From an uncultured Novosphingobium sp. (GTDB lineage Bacteria > Pseudomonadota > Alphaproteobacteria > Sphingomonadales > Sphingomonadaceae): 9,421 nucleotides of DNA. The stretch covers positions 1 through 9,421 of the forward strand of contig CALCQB010000190.1 in the NCBI GenBank assembly GCA_937897535.1, in the 5' to 3' direction. The notes beneath the pieces were generated by a model. It worked only from the letters and a program-made list of their open reading frames with translations. It was not told the DNA's origin and did no database searches. Positions 6,342 through 9,421 of the stretch are shown here, piece after piece (positions within the stretch are counted from its first letter, which is position 1; the number at the start of each line of letters is the position of its first letter). The position numbers were made by a program, and so were the translations under genes.

Positions 6342-6862
6342 GAACGCCCGTCCCGCCAGCGCTGCCATTTGTAGATCGCGGCGAAGATCAGCGGGAAATA
6401 GACCGCCGTCCGCAGCAGCACGTAATTGATCCCCTCGATCTGGTAGACGCCGATAGCCTGTTTCGGATTGGGTAGGTGATACTGCGGCGGCAGGAAGTCC
6501 ACGGCGGGATTGGCACGATACCAGTCGATGGTTCCGTTGCGGTCGATGAATAGAAAGAAAAACGGGATCCAGATCACCGGCAACAGCACCAGCCCCTTGA
6601 CGAACACGGTAGCGGCCTGTTGCCATAACCGTTCGGCATATTCGTCGCGCAGACCGCGAAACAGGATCAGCACCGTCAATCCGATCTGGGCGATAGCGGT
6701 CAGTCCGGCTACCAGGGCATAGACGAGCGGCGATCCCTTCAGAGACAGCGCGGCCGTAAAGCCAAGCGCCATCGCCACCGTCCGGATCGTCTTGATCAGC
6801 ACGATCCAGAAGAACACGTCGATCAGCAGGTTATAGCGCCGGTAACCGGCCTTCCATGGCAT
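6338..6862 (-). CDS. Four-helix membrane protein, first paralogue of XRE-linked pair
   Basis: A 174-residue membrane protein, first gene of the divergent minus-strand group. The ATG at 6862 is chosen because the homology with the downstream paralogue begins just after it (GYRRYNLLIDVFFW against KRYQLYIRLIDISFW); the frame stays open further upstream but that part shows no resemblance. The ribosome binding site is weak (a run of Gs about 10 bases upstream). Hydrophobic segments lie near 11-38, 46-68, 85-106 and 147-164. RDEYAERLWQQAA (72-84) lies in the loop after the second segment. The loop before the last helix (107-146) is longer than in the paralogue and rich in Pro and aromatic residues. 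The product ends WQRWRDGRS, and the stop codon overlaps the next GTG. Function and family are unknown. Confidence 0.8.
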   Translation of the reverse strand: MPWKAGYRRYNLLIDVFFWIVLIKTIRTVAMALGFTAALSLKGSPLVYALVAGLTAIAQIGLTVLILFRGLRDEYAERLWQQAATVFVKGLVLLPVIWIPFFFLFIDRNGTIDWYRANPAVDFLPPQYHLPNPKQAIGVYQIEGINYVLLRTAVYFPLIFAAIYKWQRWRDGRS

Positions 6863-7213
6863 CGTCAGCAGCCCCCGTCTTGCCAGGCCCGCGCCTGGCC
6901 CCCAGACCTTTAATAGCAGCAGAGCGGGCGACAAGTCTTGCGCTGTGTTGGCCGTGCCCGGATCGGGACAAACTGTCGCTGGGAGGATCGTTGGCAGAAT
7001 GGTTTTGAACAAACCGCTGACGGGTCCAGCCGAAGTCTGCGAGTCTCCGACCGGACCACGTCGTTAGGGTGTGTCTGCCTGCGCCGAGCCGGTAAGAGCC
7101 ACAACGCTGTCAGGCACCAATGACCAATTGTCAGGTCTACCTTACATAGTCAAGCGATTTGCACGCCAATCCACAGGTTGATTATCGCCTGCCAATCCGC
7201 CAAAGCCCCGGCC
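6863..7213. promoter_or_regulatory. Divergent intergenic region between the XRE-linked module and glyQ
   Basis: These 351 bases separate divergent genes and should hold both promoters. On the minus strand, TATTAA at 6915-6910 is a possible -10 box about 48 bases before the membrane gene start, without a well-spaced -35. On the plus strand, TTGTCA (7128-7133) and CATAGT (7145-7150) resemble promoter boxes but are only 11 bases apart, so they are not a matched pair. The heptamer TGTCAGG occurs at 7109-7115 and 7129-7135, exactly 20 bases apart (two helical turns), and the near-palindrome TGACCAATTGTCA (7121-7133) overlaps the second copy; this could be an operator. I see no tRNA, no terminator and no convincing small gene. 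Open frames here lack coding character. Confidence 0.4.
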
Positions 7214-8116
7214 ATGAGCGCCAGTTCCTCGCCCCTTTCCTTTCAGGACATGATCCTGCGGCTCCATGCTTTCTGGAGCGCGCAGGGCTGCCTGATCCTG
7301 CAGCCTTACGACATGCGGGTCGGCGCGGGGACATTCCATCCCGCCACGACTCTGCGCAGCCTCGGCCCGCAGCCGTGGAACGCCGCCTATGTCCAACCGA
7401 GCCGCCGCCCGACCGACGGCCGCTATGGCGAGAATCCCAACCGGCTGCAGCATTACTACCAGTACCAGGTGATCATGAAGCCGAGCCCGGCCAACCTGCA
7501 GGAACTGTACCTGCAAAGCCTGGCTGAGATCGGGGTCGACCCGCTGGCGCATGACATCCGCTTTGTCGAGGATGACTGGGAAAGCCCGACGCTGGGCGCC
7601 TGGGGGCTGGGCTGGGAAGTGTGGTGCGACGGGATGGAAGTGACCCAGTTCACCTATTTCCAGCAGATGGGCGGGTTCGATTGCAAGCCGGTCGCGGGCG
7701 AGCTGACCTACGGGCTCGAACGCCTCGCGATGTACATCCAGGGCGTCGACAACGTCTATGACCTGCGCTTCAACAACGCGGGCGTTTCCTATGGCGAGGT
7801 GTTCCTGAAGAACGAGCAGGAATTCTCCAAATACAACTTCGAAGTGGCCGATACCGCCGCGCTGTTCGACGGGTTCGCCAAGGCCGAGGCCGAGTGCCAG
7901 CGCTGCATTGCTGCCGAAATTCCGCTCGCCGCCTATGACCAGGCGATCGAGGCCAGCCACCTGTTCAACCTGCTCCAGGCGCGCGGGGTGATCTCGGTCC
8001 AGGAACGCGCCAGCTACATGGGCCGGGTCCGCGATCTCGCCAAGGGCAGCTGCCAGGCCTGGATCGCGAAGAACCAGGACCAGTGGGCCAAGGATTTTCC
8101 GGAGTGGAGCCTGTGA
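7214..8116 (+). CDS. glyQ: Glycyl-tRNA synthetase alpha subunit
   Basis: The 300-residue product is GlyQ, the catalytic class II chain of the alpha2beta2 bacterial glycyl-tRNA synthetase (E. coli 303 residues). It activates glycine with ATP and transfers it to tRNA-Gly in the cytoplasm. Family blocks are nearly unbroken: SFQDMILRLHAFWSAQGC (9-26), PYDMRVGAGTFHPATTLRSLG (31-51), motif 2 with AYVQPSRRPTDGRYGENPNR (58-77), LGAWGLGWEVW (127-137), and motif 3 GELTYGLERLAMYIQ (162-176). The region corresponding to the E. coli SDGPLGKTTYGDVF loop is shorter here (NNAGVSYGEVF). The ATG at 7214 fits the family start; an in-frame TTG at 7178 adds 12 residues without resemblance. The ribosome binding site is poor. 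The stop overlaps the glyS start (GTGA), so the two subunits are co-translated. Confidence 0.98.
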   Translation: MSASSSPLSFQDMILRLHAFWSAQGCLILQPYDMRVGAGTFHPATTLRSLGPQPWNAAYVQPSRRPTDGRYGENPNRLQHYYQYQVIMKPSPANLQELYLQSLAEIGVDPLAHDIRFVEDDWESPTLGAWGLGWEVWCDGMEVTQFTYFQQMGGFDCKPVAGELTYGLERLAMYIQGVDNVYDLRFNNAGVSYGEVFLKNEQEFSKYNFEVADTAALFDGFAKAEAECQRCIAAEIPLAAYDQAIEASHLFNLLQARGVISVQERASYMGRVRDLAKGSCQAWIAKNQDQWAKDFPEWSL

Positions 8117-9421
8117 GCGATTTCCTGCTTGAACTGCGCTCTGAAGAAATCCCCGCGCGGATGCAGGCCGGTGCGCGCGCCGATCTGGAAAAGCTGTTCC
8201 GCAAAGCCATGGCCGACGCCGGGGTTGCGCTGGGCGAAGTGACCGTCTGGTCGACCCCGCGCCGCCTCGCGCTGATCGCGCGCGGCCTGCCTGCCGCGAC
8301 CGCTGCGGTCAGCGAGGAACTGAAAGGTCCGCGCGTCGGCGCGCCGCCGCAGGCGCTCGAAGGCTTCCTGCGCAAGACTGGGCTCAGCGAAAGCCAGCTG
8401 GTCGAACGCGACGGCGTGTTGTTCGCGGTGATCGACAAGCCGGGCCGGGCCACCGCCGAAGTCCTCGCCGAAGCGATCCCGGCACTGGTCCGCGCGTTCC
8501 CCTGGCCCAAGAGCCAGCGCTGGGGCGCGGCTTCGCTCAGCACCGAAAGCCTGCGCTGGGTCCGCCCGCTGTCGGCGATCATCGCGCTGCTCGGCGGCGA
8601 AGTGGTGCCGTTCGAAATCGACGGGATCGCTGCCGGGCGGCTGACCCGCGGCCACCGCTTCCACTCGCACGGCGAGATCGAGATCGCCGGGGCGGATGAT
8701 TACGCCGCCAAGCTGCGCGCCGCCCATGTGATCGTGAACCACGAGGAACGCCAGGACCTGATCCGCGAGCAGGCTGCCGCTGCCGCCCACGCCGAAGGGC
8801 TGCTGCTGGTCGAAGACGAGGGGCTGGTGGTCGAGAACGCTGGCCTGACCGAATGGCCGGTACCGCTGCTCGGCCGGTTCGACGAAGCCTATCTCGATGT
8901 CCCGCCCGAAGTGATCCAGCTGACCGCGCGGACCAACCAGAAGTATTTCGTCTGCGAGGACGGCGCCGGCAAACTCGCCAACGCCTTCGTCTGCACCGCC
9001 AACATCGTCGCACTCGATGGCGGGGCGGAGATCGTCGCCGGCAACCGCAAGGTCCTCGCCGCGCGGCTGTCCGATGCGCGGTTCTTCTGGGAACAGGACC
9101 AGAAAAAGCGCCTGTCCGAACACGCCGAGAAGCTGGCGCGGATTACCTTTCATGAGAAGCTGGGCACGGTGGCAAACAAGGTCGAACGCGTCGCCAAGCT
9201 GGCGCGGTGGCTGGTCGAGGAAGGGATCGTTGTTTCAAATCCCACGCACGCAACCAACCCCGCCCGCCCTGAGCCTGTCGAAGGGCTGCCTTTCGCTTCG
9301 GACGCTGCGCCCGAAGAAAAGGACGATGCTTCGACAAGCTCAGCATGGAGGGGCTTGGGGAATGGAATTGTCAGGCCGCGGGCGTCCCGGTTGTCTGGGC
9401 GGACAGCACGGCATCAAGCTG
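8113..9421 (+). CDS. glyS: Glycyl-tRNA synthetase beta subunit (3' end beyond window)
   Basis: 436 full codons of GlyS are visible (about 690 in the family). The beta chain recognises tRNA-Gly and is required for aminoacylation. It starts at GTG 8113 within the glyQ stop (GTGA). Recognisable blocks are LLELRSEEIPARM (5-17), TPRRLALI (48-55), FPWPKSQRWG (129-138), FDEAYLDVPPEV followed by TNQKYF (to residue 279), and LSDARFFWE (319-327). The match continues to LGTVANKVERVAKLARWLVEEG, about residue 371. After that the sequence departs from the family because a palindromic repeat (9269-9343) lies inside the gene. The original frame stays open to the edge, but the sequence after the repeat does not resemble GlyS in that frame; see the findings. 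An intact gene with an in-frame insertion and a frameshifted copy are both possible. Confidence 0.93.
   Translation, partial: MSDFLLELRSEEIPARMQAGARADLEKLFRKAMADAGVALGEVTVWSTPRRLALIARGLPAATAAVSEELKGPRVGAPPQALEGFLRKTGLSESQLVERDGVLFAVIDKPGRATAEVLAEAIPALVRAFPWPKSQRWGAASLSTESLRWVRPLSAIIALLGGEVVPFEIDGIAAGRLTRGHRFHSHGEIEIAGADDYAAKLRAAHVIVNHEERQDLIREQAAAAAHAEGLLLVEDEGLVVENAGLTEWPVPLLGRFDEAYLDVPPEVIQLTARTNQKYFVCEDGAGKLANAFVCTANIVALDGGAEIVAGNRKVLAARLSDARFFWEQDQKKRLSEHAEKLARITFHEKLGTVANKVERVAKLARWLVEEGIVVSNPTHATNPARPEPVEGLPFASDAAPEEKDDASTSSAWRGLGNGIVRPRASRLSGRTARHQA
9269..9343. repeat. Palindromic repeat of the sphingomonad CTGAGCYTGTCGAAG type, inside glyS
   Basis: Two 15-base arms form an inverted repeat: CTGAGCCTGTCGAAG (9269-9283) and CTTCGACAAGCTCAG (9329-9343) pair at 14 of 15 positions. 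An inner, imperfect inverted repeat lies between them (about CCTTTCGCTTCGG at 9289-9301 and CCGAAGAAAAGG at 9311-9322), so the element can fold into one long nested stem-loop. Arms of this sequence are well known as dispersed repeats in sphingomonad genomes, usually between genes. Conceptual translations give peptides such as LSLSK, LRQAQ and PEPVEG. Here the element interrupts a conserved housekeeping gene. In the glyS frame it encodes a polar, Ala/Asp/Ser-rich stretch without stop codons. Confidence 0.85.

Noticed and set aside
6342..6626. N-terminal extension of the second membrane protein (95 residues upstream of GTG 6341)
   Set aside because: The extension lies wholly within the first membrane gene in another frame, is polar and Arg-rich, and shows no similarity to the paralogue, whose match begins right after the GTG.
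6863..7012. N-terminal extension of the first membrane protein (50 residues upstream of ATG 6862)
   Set aside because: The similarity to the paralogue starts just after the ATG at 6862. The extra part has no coding character and would consume the likely promoter region.
7178..7213. Upstream TTG start for glyQ
   Set aside because: It adds 12 residues (MIIACQSAKAPA) not found in the family and lacks a ribosome binding site. The ATG at 7214 puts the first conserved block at the normal position.
7142..7960. 272-codon open frame on the minus strand opposite glyQ
   Set aside because: glyQ is certain in the other direction, and the antisense product lacks motifs and would also cross the intergenic region.
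8014..9153. 379-codon open frame on the minus strand opposite glyS
   Set aside because: The plus-strand frame gives clear GlyS blocks along the whole length; the antisense product is a GC-driven shadow.
9143..9346. 67-codon minus-strand frame at the repeat (MLSLSKHRPFLRAQ...)
   Set aside because: This is the usual meaningless translation of the CTGAGC-type palindromic repeat, not a gene.
1..9421. CRISPR array, tRNA/rRNA genes, transposase or integrase
   Set aside because: I looked for regularly spaced repeats, cloverleaf sequences and mobile-element proteins and saw none. The only repeat element is the palindromic one in glyS.

Overview
This 9.4 kb window is GC-rich and almost fully coding. 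It looks like a chromosomal segment of an alphaproteobacterium, most likely a sphingomonad (Sphingomonadaceae/Erythrobacteraceae). Three things point there: the rplY-pth-ychF neighbourhood, the separate alpha and beta chains of glycyl-tRNA synthetase, and a palindromic repeat of the CTGAGCYTGTCGAAG type that is common in sphingomonads. The assignment rests on pattern recognition, not on a search.

Layout. Positions 1-6862 are read entirely from the minus strand, and 7214 to the end from the plus strand. In transcription order the minus strand carries two groups. The upstream group (6862 down to 3839) holds two related four-helix membrane proteins, a small XRE-type regulator, and two tandem TraB/GumN-family proteins (one secreted, one a predicted lipoprotein). 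The first three are joined by GTGA start/stop overlaps, the two TraB genes overlap by 11 bases, and a 43-base gap separates the two blocks. The downstream group (3700 down to 1) is a translation-related cluster: ribosomal protein L25 (rplY), an intrinsic terminator-like hairpin, peptidyl-tRNA hydrolase (pth), a small P-loop kinase-like protein, the ribosome-associated ATPase YchF, a 2-oxoglutarate/Fe(II) dioxygenase, and what may be the first codons of a secreted protein cut by the window edge. A 351-base divergent intergenic region (6863-7213) separates the minus-strand genes from glyQ and glyS. glyS runs off the right edge.

How the genes fit together. glyQS charges tRNA-Gly, Pth recycles peptidyl-tRNA, L25 binds 5S rRNA and YchF associates with ribosomes, so most of the window is translation housekeeping. 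The dioxygenase starts 7 bases after ychF on a TTG codon, suggesting coupled synthesis and possibly a translation-related protein substrate. The least ordinary parts are the XRE/membrane-protein module with its duplicated membrane gene, which I cannot name, and the palindromic repeat inserted within glyS. Just after that repeat the reading frame of glyS becomes uncertain.

Limits. No searches were run. Family names for pth, rplY, ychF, glyQ and glyS are secure from motifs. TraB/GumN, XRE and 2OG-oxygenase are family-level calls. The membrane pair has no family name I would defend.
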